NCBI GenBank assembly: GCA_947086655.1
Contig: CAMTZM010000003.1
Span: forward strand, 1 to 64,000
DNA from: an uncultured Eubacteriaceae bacterium
GTDB taxonomy: Bacteria > Bacillota > Clostridia > Lachnospirales > CAG-274
Length of the DNA stretch: 64,000 nucleotides
Reading direction: 5' to 3'
Shown one piece after another: positions 1-8,763 of this stretch. The translations under genes and the position numbers were made by a program. The notes beneath the pieces were generated by a model. It was not told the DNA's origin, ran no database searches, and saw only the letters and a list, made by a program, of their open reading frames with translations. How positions within the stretch are numbered: the first letter of the stretch is position 1; every line of letters begins with the position of its first letter.

Positions 1-69
1 ACTTGATTGTGCGGTTTTACTAAAGGTTATATCTGAAAATTGATTTCCGTGCCCCAAAATATAAATAAC

Positions 70-98
70 TTTTGCATTAAGATTAAAAGTGTTATAAT
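70..98 (+). promoter_or_regulatory. Probable promoter of the C-C lyase gene
   Basis: A perfect TATAAT lies at 93-98. The -35 position 17 bp upstream (TTTTGC) is weak. The site is about 32 nt ahead of the start codon at 130. Confidence 0.45.
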
Positions 99-129
99 TA
101 TTAGAATGTATTTGAAAGGAAAGAGTATC

Positions 130-1095
130 ATGTATTTTAAAAATAATTTAAAATTTAGTGTAGGGGCTTTATTATACTCACCGGCGGCAAATGATAAAAT
201 TGCCGATTTTATTATAAATGAGAAGTTTGGAAAAATGTTTTCTTTAGCGTTGTGCCTTGAAGATACAATAAATGACATATCGGTTGATTATGCTGAAAAA
301 CAGCTTATAAAATCATTAAAAAGTATAAAAGACGCATATTGCCAAAAAAAGTTTTACATACCGAAAATATTTATAAGGGTAAGATATCCGAAACAGGTTT
401 TAAAAATATTTAATATGTTAAATGACAGTATTTCAATTTTAACAGGGTTTATATTTCCTAAATTTTGTATAAATAACGCTTTTGAATATATAAAAGCAAT
501 AAAACAAATAAATGATATGTCTTCAAAATGTTTTTTTATAATGCCTATTTTAGAGGATTCAAGTCTTATTAATCTTATTAACAGAAGAACTGTTTTATAT
601 GACTTAAAAAAATCCCTTGACAGTATATATGATTATGTATTAAACATAAGGGTTGGAGGAAATGATTTATGTAATGCTTTTGGGATTCGGAGAAATGTTT
701 TTCAAACAATTTATGATATAATGCCTGTAAGTTCTATATTAAGTGACATATTATCTGTTTTTAGTTTAGATTATGTTGTTTCGGGGGCTGTTTGGGAATA
801 TTTTAATGAAGATACTCCTTTTTGGAAAAAAGGGCTTGAAAAGGAATTAAAAATTGACATGCTTAACGGTTTTATAGGAAAAACTGTAATACATCCAAAT
901 CAAATACCTGTTATAAATAACGCTTTAAAGGTAAGTCAAGCTGATTATAATGATGCCATGGATATTTTAAATTGGGACAGTTCATCAAAGTTAATGGTTT
1001 CAAAAAGCCGTTTAGGAAGAATGAATGAATTTAAAACCCATTTTAATTGGGCAAACAAAATTAAAATATTAGCAGATATTTATGGAATTAAATAA
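130..1095 (+). CDS. HpcH/HpaI aldolase / citrate-lyase-type C-C bond lyase (Ter-module family)
   Basis: A 321-residue TIM-barrel enzyme of the citrate lyase beta / malyl-CoA lyase superfamily. Visible motifs are the acidic LCLEDT near residue 40, FIRVRYP near 80, MPILEDS near 140, VGGNDLCNAFG near 175 and the C-terminal GKTVIHPNQIP, which is typical of CitE-like proteins. I start it at the ATG at 130 because GAAAGGAAAGAG lies just upstream; the upstream in-frame ATG has no ribosome site. It faces the StiP-like and PRTase-TRSP genes across a shared terminator. In other bacteria these three families sit together in the biosynthetic module of Ter stress-response loci, which is predicted to make a nucleoside-like metabolite. 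The substrate is unknown. No TerD or TerC gene is in the window, but the left side is cut off. Confidence 0.85.
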   Translation: MYFKNNLKFSVGALLYSPAANDKIADFIINEKFGKMFSLALCLEDTINDISVDYAEKQLIKSLKSIKDAYCQKKFYIPKIFIRVRYPKQVLKIFNMLNDSISILTGFIFPKFCINNAFEYIKAIKQINDMSSKCFFIMPILEDSSLINLINRRTVLYDLKKSLDSIYDYVLNIRVGGNDLCNAFGIRRNVFQTIYDIMPVSSILSDILSVFSLDYVVSGAVWEYFNEDTPFWKKGLEKELKIDMLNGFIGKTVIHPNQIPVINNALKVSQADYNDAMDILNWDSSSKLMVSKSRLGRMNEFKTHFNWANKIKILADIYGIK

Positions 1096-1113
1096 ATTTA
1101 GAAAGGTTTAAAA

Positions 1114-1161
1114 CGGATAAGTTCTATGGATTAAAAAAATCCTTTGAACTTATCGTTTTTT
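1114..1161. terminator. Bidirectional terminator between convergent genes
   Basis: GATAAGTTC (1116-1124) pairs with GAACTTATC (1146-1154), with an inner GGATT/AATCC stem, and is followed by six T. It lies between the stop codons of the convergent genes ending at 1095 and 1181. Confidence 0.8.
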
Positions 1162-1180
1162 CAAACGTGCAAATATGCAG

Positions 1181-2221
1181 TTAATATTTTTTTATTATTG
1201 CGCAAGTTTTATAATTTGTCATTGTAAAATATTGAATTTGTACGTTTTTTTCTTTTGCAAGTTCTAAAATATGATTTATTTCCAAATCGTTTTTATTTTT
1301 ATAATTTATAAGTATTTTTTCTGGTATACGTCTTAAAAGCGCTCTTGTAGTTTCACCTAAGCCGGGTTTAATTAAATTTATATCGTTTATATTAAACTTA
1401 TTAGCTATTTCCATTACTTCATCTATACCTTTTCTAACAAATTTTTTATTTAAGAAAATATTTTCTTTTTTAAATTTTTTTTCAATAGTATTTATAAATT
1501 CGTATGATAAATCGTTTTCCTTTAAATTTTCATAATATATAGCTCCATGAAAATCATTTTCTTTTATTATATCGTCTCTTAGAAATGTGCGGCTTATAAG
1601 ACCGCATACAGATGCGTTTAAACAAGATGAAGGTATTAATATATCTTCATTAGTTCCGCAAAATTCAGTTACATAAGCCGGGTCAGCCAAAACAGCAAGT
1701 TCTTTTGACAATCCTTTAAAACTTTTAACTGAAAGTTTTAATTCATTTAGTATAGCACCTTTTCCAATCCATCCGTCCAAAAATAAAATATCTTCAGGCT
1801 TATGTCTTTCAAGTATATATTTTACGGCGTTTTTATCGATTCCGCGCCCGCGTATAATTGAAAGTGTATAATGAGTAATATCAATTTTATATTTAAACTT
1901 AATATATCTTTTAATTAGTATACCAATAGGCGTACCGGCTCTTGCCAAAGAAACAAGAGTTATATTTTTACCTTTTTTATCAATTATTTTATCTGACAAA
2001 CAGCCGGCGGCGTTTGCAACTAAGTCAGAAAAGTTGTTTAAAGCTTTTTTATAAGCAAGCATATAATCTTTTGACGGTTTATACTCAATAGGAAGCATTT
2101 CACAATAATGAGTGCCTGACTGTATAAGTTTTTCTCTTATTTCGGAGGGCTTAGGTTCAACAAGTCCGGTAATGTCTTTAAGAAGAATAATTACATCGTT
2201 TTTATCATATGTACTTTTCAT
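1181..2221 (-). CDS. StiP-family protein (PRTase-like, Ter-associated)
   Basis: A 346-residue protein matching the family annotated as 'cysteine protease StiP'. Comparative work on Ter loci reinterprets this family as phosphoribosyltransferase-like. Visible features are GTHYCEMLPIEY near residue 37, SLARAGTPIG near 90, HYTLSIIRGRGID near 115 and FLDGWIGKGA near 145. The last resembles the acidic PRPP-loop region of PRTases. It starts only 3 bp after the PRTase-TRSP gene stops, so the two are translationally linked. The likely role is one step in making or salvaging a ribosyl-containing metabolite. I do not support a protease role, since no protease motif is recognisable. The reaction is unknown. 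Confidence 0.8.
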   Translation of the reverse strand: MKSTYDKNDVIILLKDITGLVEPKPSEIREKLIQSGTHYCEMLPIEYKPSKDYMLAYKKALNNFSDLVANAAGCLSDKIIDKKGKNITLVSLARAGTPIGILIKRYIKFKYKIDITHYTLSIIRGRGIDKNAVKYILERHKPEDILFLDGWIGKGAILNELKLSVKSFKGLSKELAVLADPAYVTEFCGTNEDILIPSSCLNASVCGLISRTFLRDDIIKENDFHGAIYYENLKENDLSYEFINTIEKKFKKENIFLNKKFVRKGIDEVMEIANKFNINDINLIKPGLGETTRALLRRIPEKILINYKNKNDLEINHILELAKEKNVQIQYFTMTNYKTCAIIKKY

Positions 2222-2224
2222 TTA

Positions 2225-3337
2225 TTAATAGCACCACCTAAACATATATATATTTTTATTTCCATAACTTTTCAAAGCGGCTGTCAAATTCTGCATTCCG
2301 GCTTTGTATTTATTTTGAGAGTCCGTAATTATTAATACATAATCATATTTTTTTATATTGTATATATATGTTGGTCTATTTTCGTCATACATACTTTTTA
2401 AGTAATATCTTGAGTAAAGGGGATATTCGTTTTCATTGCTTACTATTATGGGGCTTCTTGTTGTTGCGTGAAACAATACATTATTTCCCAATTTCTCAAG
2501 TTTAAATGCTGTATAAAGAGCGGGGTACATAAATTCTTCAGTACCCAAAACCAATATATTTTTTGATTTAAGCTTTGTGTAATTTAATATTTTTTCGGAA
2601 AGTTTTTCGCAGGCGCATTTATATTCATAACTTTTAACTATTCTTCTTGCGTCCAATAATCCGTCAAATTCAACATTTATGCAGTTATAACCTATATCTT
2701 TATTAAACATGTCGTAATATTTCCCGTCGCCTTTGCAATATAAAACTTTTTTTTCATATAAAGAATGATTAGTTTTAATAAGGTAAAAAAATTCAATTTC
2801 GTCTTCTTTAAATTTATTTATAAATTCAATTTCCATTCCATTTAAAATAGAAAAGACTTTAAATTTAATTTTTTTACCTATATATGTTTTTTTTATTATA
2901 TTTATTATATTTTTTATTGTATTTCCTGTTGTTATTTCATCCTCAACAAATGCTATTGTATCAATAGAATTGATTATATTATCCAAATCGCTTTTAACAA
3001 GTTTTTGCTCTGAGGCATGAGAATGTTCCTCTGTAAAATATAAATATTCAACATTCTGTATATACTCACGTGTAGTTTGCATATACAGACAGTCAATTTC
3101 ACAAGCTGCCGCCGCTCCTATTGCAGTTGCCGTTTCAGCAAAACCTATAATAAGAAGTTTTTCATTTACGCACACATTTTTTATTTTATTTGAGAGTTCA
3201 TTAAATAATTTAAGTGATTCCGACGGAATAGCCGGAACATGTTTTCCCTGCAGTTTATTTACAATTAGATAATTTCGTTTTTTATTATTATCTCTTTTTG
3301 CGGCGGCAACAAAATCACTCTCTTTATATTTAATCAT
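2225..3337 (-). CDS. Phosphoribosyltransferase with C-terminal TRSP domain
   Basis: A 370-residue protein. The N-terminal half is a type I PRTase fold: GFAETATAIGAA near residue 65 and the PRPP-binding loop FVEDEITTGNT near 130. The C-terminal part contains a literal TTRSP near residue 290, the signature of the TRSP domain that follows this PRTase family. A second loop, VLIITDSQNK, lies near 335. It is first in a two-gene operon with the StiP-like gene. Family knowledge places it in Ter-linked stress modules, where a PRPP-dependent transfer is predicted. The base or acceptor substrate is not known. Confidence 0.85.
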   Translation of the reverse strand: MIKYKESDFVAAAKRDNNKKRNYLIVNKLQGKHVPAIPSESLKLFNELSNKIKNVCVNEKLLIIGFAETATAIGAAAACEIDCLYMQTTREYIQNVEYLYFTEEHSHASEQKLVKSDLDNIINSIDTIAFVEDEITTGNTIKNIINIIKKTYIGKKIKFKVFSILNGMEIEFINKFKEDEIEFFYLIKTNHSLYEKKVLYCKGDGKYYDMFNKDIGYNCINVEFDGLLDARRIVKSYEYKCACEKLSEKILNYTKLKSKNILVLGTEEFMYPALYTAFKLEKLGNNVLFHATTRSPIIVSNENEYPLYSRYYLKSMYDENRPTYIYNIKKYDYVLIITDSQNKYKAGMQNLTAALKSYGNKNIYMFRWCY

Positions 3338-3420
3338 AATAGCCTCCGATAAATACTTCTTAATTTAGTATATACAGAAATTTCTGTTTTGAGCATTATA
3401 AAAATAATTTTTATTTTCTT

Positions 3421-4356
3421 TTATACTTGCTGAATAAGCAAGTCAAGTACATATTCTCCGTAAATACCTTCGAAATAAATTTCATTTTCCATAAAGTATT
3501 TCATTAAAGCGTTTCCGAAGTTCATATTAATTTCATTAAGTCTTTCGCTGTAAGAGGCAATTCTCCCTTGAATAGGTTTTGTAAGTCCGCTAAATAAGTT
3601 ATTAGGGTTATCTTGTCTTGAAAAATCAATAACTTCCTCTAAGAGTATTAAATAATCTGAAACGCATTCATGTATATCAGACATTTCCTTTGGAGGCTGC
3701 AAGTTTTCTATTTTTTTAGCAATATTTAAAAGTTCATCATATTTTTCTCCGCTTACAGCATTTGTTTGCTGTATATTCAAATCTCCAACATTAAATACTC
3801 TTGATAAAATCAAATCGTTCATTTCTCCGGCGTATTCTTTAAGTTCTTTTATACCGGAAATAAGTGCCTGCATATATTCTTTTTCTGTAACTTCCATTTT
3901 GTTATATGTTTCGTCTGCATAGAGAGGTGCGTTTTTATCATATGTTACAGATGCAAGTCTTTCGTCTTTATTCCATTCAACAGTTGCGTTTGATATTTCA
4001 GCAACTGCCCTTAAAGGAATCATTGTTCTTGAGTTTATAATTTGAGCGGGAACATCAACAGAAACTGAATTACCATTAGCTTTAATTTCGTTTGAGCCTA
4101 TTTTAATAATTATACTAACTCCGTCTTTAATTAAAGCTGCTGTTTTTGAGTCTTCAAGCCATTTGATTTCATATCCCATAGCGTCAAAAACACCTCTTAA
4201 AGGTACGAGAGTTCTTCCGTCTTGTATAATAGGTTTTTGGTCTGCAAATTCAATAATGCTTCCGTTTAAAGAAACATTTATGTCAGAGTCTGCAAAAACA
4301 GATACAGAGGTTATAATGCTTATTAAAACGGAAGTTGCAAAAAGCTTTAATTTCAT
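3421..4356 (-). CDS. Secreted stalk-domain protein (copper amine oxidase N-terminal-like)
   Basis: A 311-residue exported protein. It has a typical signal peptide (residues 1-22, ending VFA) followed by two 'stalk' repeats. These are the LNGSIIEF..QDGRTLVPLRGVFDAMGYEIKW and NSRTMIPLRAVAEISNATVEW segments at about residues 30-145, which in Firmicutes are surface modules and not amine oxidases. The C-terminal 160 residues are helical and carry no motif I know. Its ATG overlaps the pepF stop by one base (TAATG), so it is co-translated with the peptidase. A cell-wall role is likely but unproven. Confidence 0.8.
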   Translation of the reverse strand: MKLKLFATSVLISIITSVSVFADSDINVSLNGSIIEFADQKPIIQDGRTLVPLRGVFDAMGYEIKWLEDSKTAALIKDGVSIIIKIGSNEIKANGNSVSVDVPAQIINSRTMIPLRAVAEISNATVEWNKDERLASVTYDKNAPLYADETYNKMEVTEKEYMQALISGIKELKEYAGEMNDLILSRVFNVGDLNIQQTNAVSGEKYDELLNIAKKIENLQPPKEMSDIHECVSDYLILLEEVIDFSRQDNPNNLFSGLTKPIQGRIASYSERLNEINMNFGNALMKYFMENEIYFEGIYGEYVLDLLIQQV

Positions 4357-6143
4357 TATTTGTTCATCCTTTCAAAATAATTTTCCATTTGTTCTATAAG
4401 TTTTTCAAAAACTTTCATAGCGTTTTCAACAGGAGCTGGAGACGACATATCAACTCCGGCAAGTTTAAGAAGATTAATAGAATAATCTGACGAGCCGCTT
4501 TTAAGGAATTTAATATAATTTTCTGCTCCATTGTCTTCAAGTATTTTTTTACTAAGGGCTATTGCAGCGCTGTAACCTGTTGCATACTGATAAACATAAA
4601 AAGAGTTATAAAAATGAGGTATTCTTGCCCATTCCCAATTAATTTGCTTATCGTTTATTATTTCATCTCCGTAATATTTTTTATTAAGGTTTCCATAAAT
4701 TTCACAAAGCGAATCAAAATTAAGCGGCTGAGCATTTTCGCACATTTCATGGGTTTTCATTTCAAACTCAGCGAACATTGTTTGTCTGAAAAGCGTACCT
4801 CTGAACTGTTCCATAAAATAATTAATAAGGTACATTTTTTTATCTTCGTCGTTTGTTGTTTTAAGCAGATACTCCATTAAAAGAGCTTCATTAACCGTTG
4901 AAGCAACTTCGGCTACAAAAATAGTATAATCTCCATAAACGTAAGGCTGATTTTTCCATGTATAAAAACTGTGCATAGCATGCCCCATTTCATGGGCAAG
5001 AGTAAACATGCTGTTTATTGTATTGTCATAATTAAGAGAGACAAAAGGGTGAGTTCCATAAGCTCCCCACGCATAAGCGCCGCTTCTTTTTCCTTTATTT
5101 TCATAGACATCTATCCAGCCTTCGTTAAGTCCTTTTTCAAATTCATATGAATAATCTTCACCAAGAGGTTTTATAGCGCAAAGTACAGTTTTTTTTGCGT
5201 TTTCAAAATCCATATAAGTATTTGTGTCCTTAATGATAGGAGTATATAAATCATACATATGGAGTTCGTCAACAGAGAGCATTTTTTTTCTTAATTTTAT
5301 ATATCTATGCATAAGAGGCAAATAGCGATTTACTGTATCAATAAGGTTTATATATACTTCTTTATCAACATTCACTGAAAACAATGACGCTTCAAGAGAA
5401 GAATTATATTTTTTTATTTTTGATATAGCCACATCATTTTTAACACTTGCTGCATAAATAGATGATATAGAATTTTTTAATTTATAAAATGAATCGTAAT
5501 AGGATTCAAAAGCATTTTTTCTAAGAACTCTGTCTTGAGACTCAAGAAGCGATATATATTTTCCATGAGTAATGTTATAAACCTTTCCATCTGATGCCTT
5601 TACGTCTTTAAAAACCAAATCGGCGTTATTAAGCATTGAGTAAATATTTTCAGGAGCGCTTGAAACCTCATAAAATCTTGATATAATTTCTTCTTGTTCG
5701 TGAGGCAATATATGCTCTTTTGTTCTTAAAATATTTTTAATCATATGTTTATATACAGCTGCATCTGTATTAGAGTTTAAAACCTCAAAAATTTTATTTT
5801 CATCCATTTTAAGTATGGAAGGCTCAATAAAGCTGACAGCGCTTGAATATTCAGAAATAAGAGTATCAGATTTAGATGCCATTCCTTGATAAAATGTATT
5901 TGAACTGTCCTCATTTGCTTTTAAATTAGCGTAAACATAAACCCTTTCGGTTCTTAGTCCCAATTCGTCTTGTTTTTTTAGGCAGTCAATTAAATTATCT
6001 TCTGTAAGAGGATTAAAATTTTTTATATCGTTTATTTTTTTTGAAAGTTCGTCGAATTCAGTTTGCCACATTTCATCATTTGAAAACAAGTCATTGACAG
6101 ACCATTTAAAACAATCGCTTATATCATTTCTATTTTTAATCAT
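4356..6143 (-). CDS. pepF: Oligoendopeptidase F
   Basis: A 595-residue M3-family zinc metallopeptidase, the usual length for PepF. The zinc site HEMGHAMH is near residue 383, and the downstream glutamate region VAEVASTVNEALL supplies the third ligand. The C-terminal segment with HFYNSFYVYQYATGYSAA is conserved in the family. The product is cytoplasmic and cleaves oligopeptides of roughly 7-17 residues; no signal peptide is present. It is the first gene of a two-gene operon with the stalk-domain protein, which is an odd pairing of a cytosolic peptidase with an exported protein. Confidence 0.95.
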   Translation of the reverse strand: MIKNRNDISDCFKWSVNDLFSNDEMWQTEFDELSKKINDIKNFNPLTEDNLIDCLKKQDELGLRTERVYVYANLKANEDSSNTFYQGMASKSDTLISEYSSAVSFIEPSILKMDENKIFEVLNSNTDAAVYKHMIKNILRTKEHILPHEQEEIISRFYEVSSAPENIYSMLNNADLVFKDVKASDGKVYNITHGKYISLLESQDRVLRKNAFESYYDSFYKLKNSISSIYAASVKNDVAISKIKKYNSSLEASLFSVNVDKEVYINLIDTVNRYLPLMHRYIKLRKKMLSVDELHMYDLYTPIIKDTNTYMDFENAKKTVLCAIKPLGEDYSYEFEKGLNEGWIDVYENKGKRSGAYAWGAYGTHPFVSLNYDNTINSMFTLAHEMGHAMHSFYTWKNQPYVYGDYTIFVAEVASTVNEALLMEYLLKTTNDEDKKMYLINYFMEQFRGTLFRQTMFAEFEMKTHEMCENAQPLNFDSLCEIYGNLNKKYYGDEIINDKQINWEWARIPHFYNSFYVYQYATGYSAAIALSKKILEDNGAENYIKFLKSGSSDYSINLLKLAGVDMSSPAPVENAMKVFEKLIEQMENYFERMNK

Positions 6144-6430
6144 TTAACCGCTCCTTTATAAAGTTTTTTATTATATAAGCCTTTATAGTCAAATCACTTA
6201 ATTTTGCTCTTTTTCAAGTAATTTGACTTTAATGAAATACTGCACAATTGTAATTTTACAAATTTTATTGATATTTTTCGTTTTCGTATCAAATCTGTTT
6301 TATTAAATTATGCGGTATTGTTTTAAATATATAAAGTATTTCACTTATTAATTATATATAAACAACTATGTTTTTGCAATCTGAAAAATATACATATTAA
6401 CAAAGTTTTAATCTAAAAAATAAACTTTCT
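6144..6430. other. Intergenic region upstream of pepF, with a hairpin repeat
   Basis: A gap of about 290 bp, very AT-rich and without a supportable gene. It contains the inverted repeat listed at 6183-6232. It must hold the pepF promoter on the minus strand, but I see no clear -35/-10 pair for it. Confidence 0.6.
6183..6232. repeat. Small inverted-repeat element, copy 1 (MITE-like)
   Basis: The ends TTATAGTCAAATCACTT and CAAGTAATTTGACTTTAA form an imperfect inverted repeat. The same arms recur at 14763-14841 inside the phage-like tail operon. Two copies with matching ends and different centres suggest a dispersed non-autonomous element. Confidence 0.5.
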
Positions 6431-6459
6431 TTGACTTATTGCGAAAATTATAGTATTAT
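6431..6459 (+). promoter_or_regulatory. glgA promoter
   Basis: TTGACT (6431-6436), a 17-bp spacer, then TATTAT (6454-6459). This predicts a leader of about 215 nt before glgA. Confidence 0.7.
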
Positions 6460-6611
6460 TAAATTATGTCAGTACATAAAAAGTTAAATGATATAAACTT
6501 TATAGTAAGGTTTATTATATAAAGATATTTTTTACATAATATTTCGCAAATATGTATAAGCGTGTTTGAGCAAATAACATACAATTTTCATATACGCTTT
6601 GTAATAATTGA

Positions 6612-6655
6612 AAAAATGTTAAACTTATTTTATTTTTTATTAATTTAACATTTTT
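6612..6655 (+). other. Hairpin in the glgA leader
   Basis: AAAAATGTTAAA (6612-6623) is exactly complementary to TTTAACATTTTT (6644-6655) and the hairpin runs into a T-rich stretch. An upstream AAGCGT/ACGCTT pair also exists. It could be an attenuator or a translation-modulating stem. Confidence 0.45.
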
Positions 6656-6683
6656 AATTTATATGAAAGAGAGGTTTTAATGA

Positions 6684-8111
6684 ATGGGTGTAAAAGTTTT
6701 ATTTGTAGCAAGCGAGGTATCTCCTTATGCGAAAAGCGGTGGTTTAGGCGATGTTGCCGGTTCACTTCCAAAGGCTTTAAAAGCTGCTGGTATGGATGTT
6801 AAAGTAATATGTCCAAAATATAAGGACATAAAGCCGGAATTAATTGAAGATATTGAGTATGTAGGTTCGTTTGCGGTAAATACAGGCTGGAGAGCACAAG
6901 GTGCATCAGTATATTTAAAAAAAGGAAATGTAGATATATACTTTATAGAAAATGATTTTTATTTTGGAAGAAATGGTTATTATGGTTATGGAGACGATAA
7001 CGAGCGTTTTGCGTTTTTTTCAAGGGCAGTGCTTGACAGTCTTAATATAATAGATTTCATACCAGATATAATACATTGCAACGATTGGCAGACAGGGCCT
7101 GTATGTTTATATTTAAAAGATGTTTACAGAAATTTTGATGCTTTAGCAAATACGAAAAGTATTTTTACTATTCACAATCTTCAATATCAAGGTAATTTTG
7201 ACCCTTCAACATTAGGATATATGGAACTTGATGGAAGTTACAATTCGGCAGACAGGCTTGAGTTTAATGGAAGAATAAGTTTTATGAAAGCCGGAATATT
7301 TTATTCAGACTATGTAACAACGGTAAGCCGTACATATGCTCATGAGATACAAACACCTCAATATGGTTATGGTTTTGACGGAATACTTCGTTGTCGCAGA
7401 GAGCAGTTATTTGGAATAGTAAATGGAATAGATTATGATGAGAACAATCCTGAGACAAGCAAGAAGATATATACTAATTTCAGTGCTGAAAATAAAGAAG
7501 GAAAGCGTGAAAATAAAAGGCGTCTGCAAAAGGAGCTTAATTTAAACGAATCAGATAAGCCGATGTTTAGCCTCATATCAAGACTTGTTGACCAAAAAGG
7601 CATAGATTTAGTAATAAGCTGTTTAGATGAGCTTATGTTTAAAGATACGCAAGTAGTAATATTGGGAACAGGTGATGGAAGATATGAGCATATATTTAGG
7701 GAATTTGCATCAAGATATCCCGGAAAAATAAGTGCCAACATACTTTTTGACGATACATTAGCTCAAAAAATATATGCTGGTTCAGATATGTTTTTAATGC
7801 CGTCGTTATTTGAGCCATGTGGTTTAGGGCAGTTATTTGCAATGAGTTATGGAACAGTGCCTATTGCAAGAACTACGGGAGGTTTAGTGGACACTGTTGA
7901 AGATTACAATTTTGAAACTGGAAAAGGAAATGGTTTTGTATTTCATGATTATATACCAAGTGGTTTAATGTGGGCTATAAATATGTCTTTAAAAGCATAT
8001 TATGAGCCTAATCATTGGGATAATGTAGTAAACAATGCTTTTGCTGCACGTTTTAGTTGGGAGCGTTCAGCTAAAGAATATGAGAAACTCTACAATAATT
8101 TAATGCAGTAA
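6684..8111 (+). CDS. glgA: Glycogen synthase (ADP-glucose type)
   Basis: A 475-residue GT5 glycosyltransferase that elongates alpha-1,4-glucan from ADP-glucose in the cytoplasm. Motifs are KSGGLGDVAGSLPKAL at residues 17-32 (ADP-glucose binding), HCNDWQTG near 130, SRLVDQKGIDL near 300 and PSLFEPCGLGQL near 375 with the catalytic-region glutamate. It starts at 6684 after AAGAGAGG; an out-of-frame ATG lies 4 nt upstream. It is monocistronic here: no glgC, glgD or glgP is adjacent, so glycogen genes must lie elsewhere. It has its own promoter and a long structured leader. Confidence 0.95.
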   Translation: MGVKVLFVASEVSPYAKSGGLGDVAGSLPKALKAAGMDVKVICPKYKDIKPELIEDIEYVGSFAVNTGWRAQGASVYLKKGNVDIYFIENDFYFGRNGYYGYGDDNERFAFFSRAVLDSLNIIDFIPDIIHCNDWQTGPVCLYLKDVYRNFDALANTKSIFTIHNLQYQGNFDPSTLGYMELDGSYNSADRLEFNGRISFMKAGIFYSDYVTTVSRTYAHEIQTPQYGYGFDGILRCRREQLFGIVNGIDYDENNPETSKKIYTNFSAENKEGKRENKRRLQKELNLNESDKPMFSLISRLVDQKGIDLVISCLDELMFKDTQVVILGTGDGRYEHIFREFASRYPGKISANILFDDTLAQKIYAGSDMFLMPSLFEPCGLGQLFAMSYGTVPIARTTGGLVDTVEDYNFETGKGNGFVFHDYIPSGLMWAINMSLKAYYEPNHWDNVVNNAFAARFSWERSAKEYEKLYNNLMQ

Positions 8112-8115
8112 TAAT

Positions 8116-8160
8116 TAAAAAGATATAGGCGTCTTGTATTTTAACGAGATGCCTATATCT
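8116..8160. terminator. Terminator shared by glgA and the small gene at 8185
   Basis: AGATATAGGC (8121-8130) pairs with GCCTATATCT (8151-8160), extended by a weaker inner stem. The best T-run is on the minus-strand side (8116-8120), serving the convergent gene that ends at 8185. Confidence 0.75.
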
Positions 8161-8184
8161 ATATTAAAGTATAATTATCAATTA

Positions 8185-8424
8185 TTAATCGGTCATTATT
8201 TTTATTCCGTCTTTAATACCTTGAATATATAATTGTTCTTCATACATTGAGTTTATATAATTTATTTCGTCTAAAAATTCCAAAAAAATTTCTTTTTGTT
8301 CATCATTAAATTGCAAAGAAGTTTTTTTTATAATTTCACTGCTTTTTTTATCGAAATCCATTTTTTTAGAAACTTCCTCACATCTTTTTGCTGCGAATTC
8401 ACTTAAAAACTTATCAAAATCCAT
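8185..8424 (-). CDS. Small acidic helical protein of unknown function
   Basis: A 79-residue charged protein with no signal or membrane segment. I prefer the internal ATG at 8424 because GGAGAGG lies 6 nt before it and overlaps the upstream in-frame ATG at 8439. The C-terminus ends YIQGIKDGIKIMTD. That resembles the Y-x-x-G-x-x-x-G-x ending of short Firmicutes proteins in the DUF6809 group, but the match is by eye and weak. It is monocistronic and convergent with glgA, just outside the phage-like element. No function is proposed. Confidence 0.65.
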   Translation of the reverse strand: MDFDKFLSEFAAKRCEEVSKKMDFDKKSSEIIKKTSLQFNDEQKEIFLEFLDEINYINSMYEEQLYIQGIKDGIKIMTD

Positions 8425-8439
8425 TTCAAACCTCTCCAT

Positions 8440-8763
8440 ATACTTATTTTGGTAAAATTAAATTACAGATTTTATTATAAATATCTAATAAGATTTAAAG
8501 CTACTTAAAATTCGTATAGTAGTATTTATCTGATACTTTAAATAAATACTAATGTTTATATATAACTTTGTCAATAAAATTATAAAGTGTGTTTTTAGAA
8601 TAATAATGCCAGCTATTTCAAGTTATTTATTTTAATTATACTGTTTTGTATGGAGTATATAAATACAGAATATAAAAAAATTTTCAAATGCAAGAAAAGT
8701 AAGCTTTTTGCATTAATATTTAATAAAAGTATTTATATATTATAACATGTTGAATTATTTTTA
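8440..8763. other. Gap at the 3' edge of the phage-like operon
   Basis: About 320 bp with no gene. This is where holin and endolysin genes would normally sit, and none is present. It holds the terminator listed at 8688-8713 and a hairpin TAGTATTTAT/ATAAATACTA near 8518-8553. I could not find a repeat shared with the right edge of the element. Confidence 0.6.
8688..8713 (-). terminator. Terminator of the phage late operon
   Basis: ATGCAA-GAAAAG pairs with CTTTT-TGCAT across a short loop. On the minus strand it is followed shortly by a run of seven T. It lies 50 bp after the last phage gene. Confidence 0.55.

Noticed and set aside
1181-2221. StiP as a cysteine protease
   Set aside because: No recognisable protease dyad context is visible. 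The glycine-rich and acidic loops look PRTase-like, and the genomic partners are metabolic enzymes.
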